Assembly (NCBI GenBank): GCA_040758525.1
Contig: JBFLVQ010000199.1
Location: 1-13,730, forward strand
Source: JBFLVQ01 sp040758525
GTDB lineage: Bacteria > Acidobacteriota > Blastocatellia > Chloracidobacteriales > JADJPF01
DNA: 13,730 bases
Reading direction: 5' to 3'
Shown: positions 7,347 through 13,730 of the stretch, in pieces
How positions within the stretch are numbered: position 1 is the first letter of the stretch
Layout of the letters: each line of letters begins with the position of its first letter
Position numbers and translations under genes: made by a program
The notes under the pieces: generated by a model
What the model saw: only the letters and a program-made list of their open reading frames with translations
The model's database searches: none
What the model was told of the DNA's origin: nothing

Positions 7347-7622
7347 ATGGAAGAGCTACGTACATTTATTAGCAAAGTGGCCTTACCTATTGAACTGCCA
7401 GCAACAGCCTTTCTCTTGAAAGATGATCGAGTGCGGCTTGTTGATATGATGGCCATTATTCAAGCTCTACCAACAGAAATAAAGGAGTATGTCGATCTGG
7501 AGCTGACAATCTCCAATATCAGTACCAATACCTTTGCACTACCACTTAAAGATGGTCGTTATCTATTTGTAAAGATGAAAGACCGTAACATTATTAGCCT
7601 AGAGATAGTCAGTCGCTACTAA
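7347..7622 (+). CDS. Hypothetical 91-residue soluble protein
   Basis: I do not recognise this protein. It is 91 residues with no signal peptide or membrane helix. An N-terminal half (residues 1-48) alternates hydrophobic and acidic residues and contains LVDMMAIIQALP. The C-terminal half (50-90) looks like short beta strands: DLELTISNIS, then FALPLKDGRYLFVKM, then ISLEIVSR. The gene itself is well supported. AGGA (7337-7340) lies 6 nt before the ATG at 7347, and a perfect extended -10 lies upstream. A TTG three bases earlier is in frame but unnecessary. It is transcribed alone, diverging from the glycosyltransferase unit and ending 18 bp from the convergent dehydrogenase gene. A cytoplasmic regulatory or partner protein is possible, but nothing here shows it. 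Confidence 0.75.
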   Translation: MEELRTFISKVALPIELPATAFLLKDDRVRLVDMMAIIQALPTEIKEYVDLELTISNISTNTFALPLKDGRYLFVKMKDRNIISLEIVSRY

Positions 7623-7640
7623 ATCCAATCTATTTCTTGC

Positions 7641-8426
7641 TTATTTGATAAAACGCGTCACCAACCAATCCACAAAGCCTGGTGCAAGCGCACTGAGTGC
7701 AAAGAGTATACGTAGTGGCTCAATAAGAATAACTTCTGGTTTAGGGTGATGTGCCACTGCGATAATTGCATTAGCAACCTGTTCAGCAGTCTGTAGTGGA
7801 CCCAACAATTTTGCTGGCTTACCGGTTTGGCGTTCAGCTAGATCAAAGAACTCTGTTACCGTTGCCACTGGACAGACAGCGGAAACATGTATAGGAGTTG
7901 AACGCAACTCCATACGTAGCGCCTCAGTCAATCCTTGCATAGCGAATTTGCTGGCATTGTATGCTCCCCCAATATTGCGAAAGACCCGCTTACCAGCTAC
8001 CGACGAGATATTAATGATATGGCCGGATCTCTGTTTAACCATTATTGGCAGTACTGCGCGTGTCATAAAGAAAGTGCCAAAGAAGTTAACATCCATTAAG
8101 CGGCGTAGATCTTCGGAAGTAGTCTGAGCTAGTGGCAAAAAATGGCCATAGCCAGCATTATTAACAAGGATATCGATACGACCATAGCGGCTCATTGTTG
8201 CATCAGTAAGTTGCGCAATATCGGCTTCACGACTCACATCGGTCTCCTGGTAATGGGCTTGAGCACCAGCCGCACGTGCTGCCTCACAAGCACTGTTAAG
8301 TCGCTCGGCGCGTCGTGCTGCCAACATTAATTTTGCTCCTTCACGTGCAAAGGCATGTGTTGCAGCCAACCCTATACCACTCGATGCACCAGTAATAAGA
8401 ACTACCTGATCTTTTAATCTGCTCAT
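7641..8426 (-). CDS. Classical short-chain dehydrogenase/reductase (SDR)
   Basis: A 261-residue NAD(P)-dependent oxidoreductase. The cofactor loop TGASSGIG is at 12-19, DV at 63-64, NNAG at 89-92, and the catalytic set is N114, S142, Y156 and K160 (YNASK). Paired arginines after the second strand (AARR, 36-39) favour NADPH over NADH. The usual PG after strand six is replaced by PVATVTEF (186-193). The last 25 residues are hydrophobic (LRILFALSALAPGFVDWL), a feature of SDRs that act on lipids or associate with membranes. GGAGG (8437-8433) lies 6 nt before the ATG, fixing the start. It is the last minus-strand gene of the right half, 135 bp after the BrkB-like gene, with a weak hairpin in that gap. 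Its substrate cannot be told from sequence. Confidence 0.9.
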   Translation of the reverse strand: MSRLKDQVVLITGASSGIGLAATHAFAREGAKLMLAARRAERLNSACEAARAAGAQAHYQETDVSREADIAQLTDATMSRYGRIDILVNNAGYGHFLPLAQTTSEDLRRLMDVNFFGTFFMTRAVLPIMVKQRSGHIINISSVAGKRVFRNIGGAYNASKFAMQGLTEALRMELRSTPIHVSAVCPVATVTEFFDLAERQTGKPAKLLGPLQTAEQVANAIIAVAHHPKPEVILIEPLRILFALSALAPGFVDWLVTRFIK

Positions 8427-8517
8427 CTAATTCCTCCAGAGGTTAAGAATTGAAACTACAGAGAGCCGCTAGACCAATGCTAAAAAATTAAGAATCTCAT
8501 TAATAATTTATAGAATT

Positions 8518-8537
8518 GGGCAATAAAATTATTGCTC
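8518..8537 (-). terminator. Weak hairpin after the BrkB-like gene, possible terminator
   Basis: GGGCAAT (8518-8524) and ATTGCTC (8531-8537) form a 7-bp stem with one mismatch or wobble and a 6-nt loop, 24 nt past the stop codon on the minus strand. The following bases are A/T-rich but there is no run of T, so termination here would be partial. The rest of the 8427-8561 gap is A/T-rich with no clear promoter. Confidence 0.3.
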
Positions 8538-8561
8538 AGTGAATGTGCTATTCTCTAGTGA

Positions 8562-9500
8562 TTAATCTGCGGCGGGAGTAAGCTCTCGATCCAGCTCTCG
8601 ATCTTTCCTATCTTTAATCGCTTTTTCACCGGCTACCTTTTCTCCAGGTGCTTTGCCATCTACCGCATGATGTTCGATAACAGCATTAAGCTGTCCCCCT
8701 AGCAATATCATAAGACCGCTCAGATAGAACCAGAGCATTAGAATAATTACACCGCCCAGACTGCCGTAAGTAATATTGTAGCGACCAAAATTCTGTACAT
8801 AAAAGGAGAGACCGAAAGAGGCCAGTAACCAGATCGCTACAGCCATCACCGAACCAGCTGTAATCCATTTCCATTCTTGCTCAACATCAGGTCCAAAATA
8901 GTATACTAGTTCAAGGGCAAGAAAGAGTGCTGCTAACGAGACTAGCCATTTGCCCAAACGCCATAATATTGTTACTACTAGGTCGATCTCAAAACGGGCA
9001 ATAAACCAACTCTCTATGTAATCGCCGAAAAAGACTAGTAGAGAAGCGATCAGCACTAATACCGCAGTTACCATTGTAAGTACTATTGCAATCAACTTAA
9101 CTCGCCAATAAGGACGACTCTCTTTGACACCATAAGCAGTGTTGAGTAGCGCTATGATTGCGCTTATACCAGCCGATGCGCTCCAGATCGCAGCAAGAAT
9201 ACCAAAAGAGAGCAGTCCGCCACGCTCGCTCTGCACAATAGTCTTTAAGTTGTCAGCAATCAACTTAAGCGCTTCTGGTGGCATCACACGGGCAAGTGAA
9301 CCGATAATACGCTCAAAGAGATTAGGAATTGGTAAGTAACCAAGCAGACTGGCGAGGAAGATAAGCAATGGGAAGAGTGCTAGCAGGAAATAGTAAGCAA
9401 GCTGAGCTGCGTTACCAAAAATATCGTTCTCGTTCATCGCTCGCCATAAGCTTTTGCTTAGCTCTACGATGGATACACCACGCAATCCCAGGATCTGCAT
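8562..9500 (-). CDS. YihY/virulence factor BrkB family inner-membrane protein
   Basis: A 312-residue integral membrane protein. The family's N-terminal signature is clear at 24-54: NDIFGNAAQLAYYFLLALFP followed by a helix ending GYLP. Further helices follow (GGLLSFGILAAIWSASAGIS; TMVTAVLVLIASLLVFF; YGSLGGVIILMLWFYLSGLM), six in all. The C-terminal 35 or so residues are highly charged and probably cytoplasmic. The family has long been mislabelled ribonuclease BN; no nuclease motif is present and the actual function is unsettled. I start at the ATG at 9500 because GGAG lies 7 nt before it. A GTG at 9527 extends the frame by nine residues without a better ribosome site. It lies 77 nt after modC on the same strand and may be read from the same transcript. 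Confidence 0.87.
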   Translation of the reverse strand: MQILGLRGVSIVELSKSLWRAMNENDIFGNAAQLAYYFLLALFPLLIFLASLLGYLPIPNLFERIIGSLARVMPPEALKLIADNLKTIVQSERGGLLSFGILAAIWSASAGISAIIALLNTAYGVKESRPYWRVKLIAIVLTMVTAVLVLIASLLVFFGDYIESWFIARFEIDLVVTILWRLGKWLVSLAALFLALELVYYFGPDVEQEWKWITAGSVMAVAIWLLASFGLSFYVQNFGRYNITYGSLGGVIILMLWFYLSGLMILLGGQLNAVIEHHAVDGKAPGEKVAGEKAIKDRKDRELDRELTPAAD

Positions 9501-9510
9501 ATCATCTCTC

Positions 9511-9556
9511 CACAGATGAATATTCACACTATCTTATCTGTGAGCATAGCCTATGC
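9511..9556. repeat. Two inverted repeats between modC and the BrkB-like gene
   Basis: CACAGAT (9511-9517) and ATCTGTG (9536-9542) are exact reverse complements 18 nt apart. GCATAG and CTATGC (9544-9549, 9551-9556) form a 13-bp palindrome with a one-base centre. The second has too small a loop for a hairpin terminator and looks more like a protein-binding operator upstream of the minus-strand BrkB-like gene. Neither resembles a ModE site I know. Confidence 0.3.
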
Positions 9557-9577
9557 CAGCCAACCTAGCTCGGTATT

Positions 9578-10684
9578 TTAATCTGGTCTGGCTAGTAAGT
9601 AACAAGAGTGTGCTTTGAAAGCAAGCCAGACCTGTTGACTGCAATGTAGTGCCAATTCCTCAGCAGCATGCTTAGTGACAAGCGCTAGTAGCGTAATACC
9701 ACAATCAACACGTATGTAGAGGTTGAGTCCATGCTCTTGTAATTCGATAATTGTGCCGGGCAGAATATTACGCGCACTGATTCCTAAAGGTCTTTCTGTA
9801 GCAAGCAGAATGTCGCGGGCACTAATTGCAATATGTACAGACTCACCAATTGCTCGTTCACTCAAGGGCATCTCGAATAGGATAGAGCCTGCCTGTACAC
9901 TCATTGTGCCACGTTCTGGGTGTAGTGAAGCGATCTGACCGACAAAGATATTCTCTATCCCAGCCAAGGAGGCAACACTAAGTGTACGTGGTGCCCCTAG
10001 TACTGCAAGTGGTGCACCTTGTGCAACAATCTGACCATCTTCATAGACGAGCATATGTTGACCAAGTGCTACCGCTTCGGCACGGTCATGAGTAACAAGT
10101 AATACAGGAATTGCAGCTAGCTGCGCGACCTGGCGTAGCTCCTCCATTATTGAAGTCTTAGTAGGTAGATCCAATGCAGAGAAAGGTTCGTCTAATAACA
10201 ATACGCTCGGCTCAGTAACAAGTGTACGAGCCAAAGCTACCCGTTGCCGCTCGCCACCGGACAACTGCGCGGGCCGCCGCTCAGCCAGGTGTATAATGCC
10301 AAATCGTGATAACATCACACGTGCGCGCTGTTCTCGCTCTGCACGCGTCATTTTAGTAAGACCATACATAATATTGCTAAGCGTGCTCATATGTTCGAAG
10401 AGAGCAAGATTCTGAAACAGTATACCGATGCTGCGTTGCTGAATTGGAATATTAATGCCAAGTGCGCGATCAAGCAGTACACGTTCACCAATTTGTACAC
10501 GGCCATGGGTTGGCAGTAGAATACCGGCAATAACTGCCAGCGTAGTACTCTTGCCAGAACCAGATGGTCCGAAGAGCACATTAATACCTTCTGTAACTGT
10601 AAAGGAGATATCAAGTCGAAAAGATTTACCATTAGGTTTAGATCGCGCTAACTCTGTATGGATCTCTACTGAAAGCGATGCCAC
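9578..10684 (-). CDS. modC: Molybdate ABC transporter ATP-binding protein ModC
   Basis: A 368-residue ABC ATPase that powers molybdate import with ModB at the inner face of the membrane. Walker A GPSGSGKST (39-47), the Q-loop Gln91, signature LSGGERQR (141-148), Walker B LLLDEP (162-167) and the switch His199 are all present. Residues about 295-365 form the TOBE/Mop-type domain, with a very ModC-like entry (ISARNILPGTI), which can bind oxyanion and regulate transport. Length matches E. coli ModC (about 352). The start is a GTG whose first base is the last base of the modB TAG; GGAG lies 6 nt upstream, so translational coupling with modB is expected. Sulfate or tungstate ATPases are alternatives, but the ModC-type TOBE region and the ModB partner favour molybdate. 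No modA is adjacent. Confidence 0.92.
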   Translation of the reverse strand: MASLSVEIHTELARSKPNGKSFRLDISFTVTEGINVLFGPSGSGKSTTLAVIAGILLPTHGRVQIGERVLLDRALGINIPIQQRSIGILFQNLALFEHMSTLSNIMYGLTKMTRAEREQRARVMLSRFGIIHLAERRPAQLSGGERQRVALARTLVTEPSVLLLDEPFSALDLPTKTSIMEELRQVAQLAAIPVLLVTHDRAEAVALGQHMLVYEDGQIVAQGAPLAVLGAPRTLSVASLAGIENIFVGQIASLHPERGTMSVQAGSILFEMPLSERAIGESVHIAISARDILLATERPLGISARNILPGTIIELQEHGLNLYIRVDCGITLLALVTKHAAEELALHCSQQVWLAFKAHSCYLLARPD

Positions 10685-11376
10685 TACAATCTCCCACGAC
10701 CTATATAGTTCATCAGATAAAGAATAATCACTGAGATCAACGAAATGATCACCACTAATAGCAGCGCCTGGTTATCTCGACCAGCCTGTACGGCATCATA
10801 AATTGCAATGGCGGCAGTTTGAGTACGACCAGGGATATTGCCTGCAATCATTATTGTGACACCAAAGTCACCTAGCGCACGGGCAAAGGCGAGCACAGTA
10901 GCAGCTAGTAATCCACGCCAAGCAAGCGGCAGTGTGATGGTAAAGAAGACTCGCCATTCTCCGGCACCCAGCGTACGCGCTGCGTTCTCTACAGTTGTAG
11001 GGACATCCTCAATAGCAGCACGTGCCGACTTGATCATTAGAGGCAGGGCATGTATGGTGGCAGCAATCACCGCGGCTGGCCAGGTAAAGGTAAGCGGTGT
11101 GCCGAAGATCGCCTGCCAGGCCCGTCCTACAGGACTACGTGCACCCAGCAATACTAACAGGTAGTAACCTAACACTGTGGGAGGTAACACAAGCGGCAAT
11201 GTAACCAGTGCATCGAGCAATTCCCGGGCAGGCAAGCGGCGGCGTGCTAGTAGGTAACCGATCGAGACTCCACTCACTAAAGCAATCAGTGTAGCCAGTG
11301 TAGCTACCTGAAAAGTCAGTCGCACAGGAAACCAATCGATCTCGCTTAAACCTGCCAATGTTTCAGGAAATAACAT
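10684..11376 (-). CDS. modB: Molybdate ABC transporter permease ModB
   Basis: A permease of 230 residues with about five membrane helices. LPLVLPPTVLGYYLL (residues 60-74) is characteristic of ModB/CysT-type permeases. The cytoplasmic EAA loop that docks with the ATPase reads VENAARTLGAGEWRVFFTI (129-147). A late GDFGVTIMIAGNIPGRTQT segment is also typical. The open frame reaches back to a TTG at 11472 overlapping the kinase stop. I prefer the ATG at 11376 because known ModB proteins start a few residues before the DWFP-like segment and residues before this ATG resemble no part of the family. The ribosome site is weak (GGAA 10 nt before the ATG), and a 10-bp hairpin covers its first two G residues. 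The gene follows the kinase by 92 nt and overlaps modC by one base. Confidence 0.85.
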   Translation of the reverse strand: MLFPETLAGLSEIDWFPVRLTFQVATLATLIALVSGVSIGYLLARRRLPARELLDALVTLPLVLPPTVLGYYLLVLLGARSPVGRAWQAIFGTPLTFTWPAAVIAATIHALPLMIKSARAAIEDVPTTVENAARTLGAGEWRVFFTITLPLAWRGLLAATVLAFARALGDFGVTIMIAGNIPGRTQTAAIAIYDAVQAGRDNQALLLVVIISLISVIILYLMNYIGRGRL

Positions 11377-11388
11377 CTCTAAACTGTT

Positions 11389-11415
11389 CCAACAGGCGGC
11401 AGCCACGCCTGCTGG
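11389..11415 (-). promoter_or_regulatory. 10-bp hairpin covering the weak ribosome site of modB
   Basis: On the minus strand CCAGCAGGCG (11415-11406) pairs with CGCCTGTTGG (11398-11389), ten pairs with one G-U, around a 7-nt loop. The stem ends 12 nt before the modB ATG, and its last two bases are the GG of the only ribosome-site-like GGAAC. This could hide the site until an upstream ribosome or a ligand opens the stem. If modB instead starts further upstream, the hairpin is merely coding sequence. I cannot match it to the molybdenum cofactor riboswitch. Confidence 0.35.
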
Positions 11416-11468
11416 CAAGGTACTGCTCCCTACACATATTAATTGCCTAGATGTGATACACGATTTTA

Positions 11469-13508
11469 TCAATGGCTAAAGTTACTGGCCAAACGACTAC
11501 GTGCGCGGCTACGCTCACGCATACGTAATTGCCATCTGCTCGCCACTGTCTCCGCTTCCAACTGTTTGCCAAGCGCTTCCTTAAGCGTTTCACCGCCAGC
11601 TTGACGTGTTTTGAAATAGAGCATTGCGACCATAATTGCAAGCAGAGGATTTAACAGTACATGCAGAAAGGTTGTGAGACCTATATGCACTGCTGTGCCA
11701 GCAACCTTGGCTGTCGCGCTGTCAGCCAATTTCAACCAGGTGATGATTTGACCCATAATAACCTTATGCAGAAAGAATCCTGTTACTGGTAGCAATATTT
11801 GCACAACTGAGATGGCAATCACAGTACGTAGTGAGCGACGCACCAGCAGCTTAGAGCGAGCTAATGCTGTACGACCACAGTATCCTTCCATTATTACTAC
11901 TGGCATTGATAGTGAATAGTCAATATAGGCTATCAATCCTGGAATAAAGAGCAGTAGGAAGCGTAAAGAGACAGTAAGAAAGCTGTAGAATATGGTAACA
12001 ACAAGCGGGCGCAATTGTTTCTTTAACGTGACAAAGATACCCTTCAACTGTAATGGGCGCAGTGGCAGCAAGAGAATATGCACTACTGCAGGCACAAAAG
12101 CAGCAGCATTAATAAACGGGCTGATCGTACATCCTAAAGCAAAAAGCAGTCCGATAACGATCGTGATGAGTTGAATCTTAGGTAAGACACCATATGTTCT
12201 CAAGGCGATGGTAACAGTCAGCAATAAGCCGAAAACGATCTCTATCAAATGGTTGAATAACGAAAGTCTTAAAAAAGTAGGGAAATGCTCGCTATAGAGG
12301 GCGACAGCTTGGCGTAGTAGTGTGCCCGCGCCTTCAGAATCGGCACGTAGAGCACTGGCAAAAGCTGCTGCTGTGGCAGGACGGCAATTCGCATCCTTAG
12401 CAAGCGCCAACATTACCAATCTTGCTACTGATTTGGGAATATCGCGCCGATGCTTACGTAATGATGGCGCTGGTGTCTCATTATGCTGCGCCATCAGTGA
12501 GTATGTATCCCCCTTAAAAGGGGTCTCGCCAGCAAGCATCTGATAGGTGATTACGCCCAAGGAATATATATCTGAGCGCGCATCTAATGCCTCGCCACGA
12601 CATTGCTCGGGTGACATATAAAGTGGTGTACCCAGTATCGAACCTACTCGTGTCAATCCTTGTGGCGAGGTACGTGGATCATCATTATTGGCAGCCGTGT
12701 TACGCTCGATCAGTACCTGTGTCTCCTCGTCATCAGTAGTTGATTGTACCTGTGTGGCAGTCTCTTCAATCTCTGCCAATGGTGTCTGAATTGCAGTTAT
12801 TGCTGAAAGCGCAGGTGATTCTAAAGATGGCGCAGTAGTTGGTATAGGTGTGAGGGTGGGGGAAGACAAGTGATGTAGTGATGGCTGGCTAGCCGATTCA
12901 GATGCTTCCGCTTTCGTGAATAACTTCTCTATTATGCACTGTTCAGGAATCTTAATTGCGGGTTCTACGCTACTACGTGGTGGCGGTATCTCGCCCAGTT
13001 TAGCAAGTCCAAAATCTAATACTTTAATTGTATAGCCACCACGCCGGTTCGGTTCTAACCATATATTGTCAGGCTTGAGATCTCTATGCACAATACCATG
13101 CTGATGAGCTTCATCAATGGCTGAACATACCTGCTCCATAATATCGACAACCCAGCCGAGTGATAACTGTTTTTCATCTTCTAGCACCTCAGCAAGCGAA
13201 ACGCCATCCAGGTGTTCCATAACCAGATAAGCAAATCTCTCTTCGCCTACCTGTGCACAACCAAAATCGGTGACATTAACAACATTGGGATGGCGTAGAC
13301 GACCGGCTGCCTCTGCCTCACGTTTGAATCGCTCAAGAAATTCTGGTTGGGTCATAAACTGTGGCGCAATTACTTTGAGCGCTACTGGACGTTGTGTGCC
13401 TAGATGTATGGCAAGAAAGACTGCCCCCATACCACCCTGTCCCAACTGCTCTTCCAGATGGTATTTGCCATCCAACACCTGACCAATCAGATTCGCCAAT
13501 AAAGACAT
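11469..13508 (-). CDS. Membrane-anchored Ser/Thr protein kinase with activation-segment insert and polytopic C-terminal domain
   Basis: A 679-residue Hanks-type kinase. GQGGMG (23-28), K45 in VALK, E64, HRDLKPDN (141-148, catalytic D143), DFG (165-167), GTPLYMSPEQ (293-302) and SDIYSLG (312-318) are intact, so it should be active. DFG and SPE are 136 residues apart instead of about 25-30, because of a Ser/Thr/Pro-rich insert at about 173-285 containing ETATQV and EETQVL. After the kinase (ends about 390), residues 415-635 hold about five hydrophobic segments with FIPGLIAYIDYSLSMPVVIM and GRTALARSKLLVRRS, resembling the membrane domain of glycerophosphodiester phosphodiesterase-type proteins. 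A basic tail (RMRERSRARSR) closes the protein. No extracellular sensor such as PASTA is seen. The start ATG at 13508 follows a run of seven G residues 4 nt upstream. It has its own candidate promoter and may lead the transcript that includes modBC. Confidence 0.92.
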   Translation of the reverse strand: MSLLANLIGQVLDGKYHLEEQLGQGGMGAVFLAIHLGTQRPVALKVIAPQFMTQPEFLERFKREAEAAGRLRHPNVVNVTDFGCAQVGEERFAYLVMEHLDGVSLAEVLEDEKQLSLGWVVDIMEQVCSAIDEAHQHGIVHRDLKPDNIWLEPNRRGGYTIKVLDFGLAKLGEIPPPRSSVEPAIKIPEQCIIEKLFTKAEASESASQPSLHHLSSPTLTPIPTTAPSLESPALSAITAIQTPLAEIEETATQVQSTTDDEETQVLIERNTAANNDDPRTSPQGLTRVGSILGTPLYMSPEQCRGEALDARSDIYSLGVITYQMLAGETPFKGDTYSLMAQHNETPAPSLRKHRRDIPKSVARLVMLALAKDANCRPATAAAFASALRADSEGAGTLLRQAVALYSEHFPTFLRLSLFNHLIEIVFGLLLTVTIALRTYGVLPKIQLITIVIGLLFALGCTISPFINAAAFVPAVVHILLLPLRPLQLKGIFVTLKKQLRPLVVTIFYSFLTVSLRFLLLFIPGLIAYIDYSLSMPVVIMEGYCGRTALARSKLLVRRSLRTVIAISVVQILLPVTGFFLHKVIMGQIITWLKLADSATAKVAGTAVHIGLTTFLHVLLNPLLAIMVAMLYFKTRQAGGETLKEALGKQLEAETVASRWQLRMRERSRARSRLASNFSH

Positions 13509-13551
13509 AAATCCCCCCCAATCCCTGATGGCTTGCCCAACTAGACTACTA

Positions 13552-13581
13552 CCTATACCAATACCTAGTTTATTAGTTCAA
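13552..13581 (-). promoter_or_regulatory. Candidate promoter for the kinase gene
   Basis: On the minus strand TTGAAC (13581-13576) and TATAGG (13557-13552) are 18 nt apart, and TGG directly before the -10 gives an extended -10 form. The start site would be near 13545, leaving a leader of about 37 nt that ends in the G-rich ribosome site. It lies downstream of a strong terminator, so the kinase needs its own promoter. Confidence 0.5.
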
Positions 13582-13631
13582 GTATCTTGTTTTCCTTTAG
13601 TGATTGCAAGTCTGTAGCAAGGGCGGGAGAG

Positions 13632-13681
13632 AAAAAGCGGGTAATAGACGCAACAATTATCTATTACCCGCGGCTCTTTTT
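13632..13681. terminator. Strong bidirectional intrinsic terminator
   Basis: GCGGGTAATAGA (13637-13648) and TCTATTACCCGC (13660-13671) are a perfect 12-bp inverted repeat around an 11-nt loop. On the minus strand the stem runs directly into TTTTTCTC (13636 downward). On the plus strand CTCTTTTT follows at 13674-13681. It sits 13 nt past the stop of a minus-strand gene entering from the right and is best read as that gene's terminator. Confidence 0.8.
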
Positions 13682-13684
13682 AAT

Positions 13685-13729
13685 CTATTCCTTGATTCCT
13701 TCATTGTTACGAACGCCTTGACCTTTGAG
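13685..13729 (-). CDS. Partial gene, C-terminal 14 residues only
   Basis: On the minus strand an open frame enters from the right edge and ends at TAG (13687-13685), encoding a tail that reads GQGVRNNEGIKE. The strong terminator 13 nt downstream supports a gene ending here. Too little is visible to say what it encodes; another frame also stays open for a few codons, so the exact tail is uncertain. Confidence 0.4.
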   Translation of the reverse strand, partial: LKGQGVRNNEGIKE

Positions 13730-13730
13730 G

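Noticed and set aside
8562..9500. Calling the gene ribonuclease BN (rbn)
   Set aside because: The family name came from a historical mis-assignment; the protein is polytopic and has no nuclease motif.
9501..9527. GTG start at 9527 for the BrkB-like protein
   Set aside because: It adds nine residues with no better ribosome site, whereas GGAG precedes the ATG at 9500.
11377..11472. TTG at 11472 as the start of modB
   Set aside because: The extra 32 residues do not resemble ModB N-termini; the ATG at 11376 gives the expected length.
13040..13065. tRNA T-loop-like GGTTCGGTTCTAACC
   Set aside because: It lies inside the kinase coding sequence and no acceptor, D or anticodon stems fit around it.
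1..13730. CTAG and CTA-Leu richness as a sign of foreign DNA
   Set aside because: A count in the M28 gene (about 10 CTAG in 2.3 kb) is near random expectation, and the pattern is the same across the window.

Overview
This window reads as a chromosomal segment from a bacterium, most likely an acidobacterium of the Blastocatellia type. That guess rests on gene content only: a Ser/Thr kinase with a long Ser/Thr-rich insert before its GTPxYMSPEQ motif and a fused membrane domain, a glutamate carboxypeptidase II-like secreted peptidase, and a polytopic membrane protein with an aminopropyltransferase-like core. Base composition looks mid-40s percent G+C by eye and even across the window. I see no transposase, integrase, phage gene, CRISPR array, tRNA or rRNA.

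Layout. Positions 1-141 hold a compact set of perfect hairpins (GCAA and GAAA tetraloops, possible pseudoknot) leading into a small single-span membrane protein (142-426, +). A GC-rich hairpin (492-520) separates it from a convergent mbtH-like gene (548-778, -), which has a perfect Shine-Dalgarno sequence and an extended -10 promoter. Divergent from mbtH is a secreted M28 zinc peptidase (973-3249, +). It converges, with a 13-bp gap, on a two-gene minus-strand unit: a GT-C type membrane glycosyltransferase (5460-7178), then a polytopic synthase-like protein (3263-5587). The two frames overlap by 128 nt, which looks like a lost stop codon in the first. A divergent promoter region (about 7179-7346) also drives an unrecognised 91-aa protein (7347-7622, +).

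The right half is entirely minus strand. In transcription order it holds a membrane Ser/Thr kinase (13508 to 11469), modB (11376 to 10684), modC (10684 to 9578, start overlapping the modB stop by 1 nt), a YihY/BrkB-family membrane protein (9500 to 8562) and a classical short-chain dehydrogenase (8426 to 7641). The kinase has its own candidate promoter, just downstream of a strong intrinsic terminator (13632-13681). That terminator closes a further minus-strand gene, of which only the last codons are visible.

Functionally these are mostly independent housekeeping or accessory genes. The only tight complex is ModB-ModC (molybdate import), and it lacks a neighbouring ModA binding protein. The glycosyltransferase and synthase-like protein are probably co-transcribed and act in the envelope. 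MbtH normally serves a non-ribosomal peptide synthetase, but none is in view. I did not find a clear new multi-gene system. The best leads are the structured RNA leader at the left end, the overlapping glycosyltransferase tail, the kinase architecture, and the orphan MbtH and ModBC.
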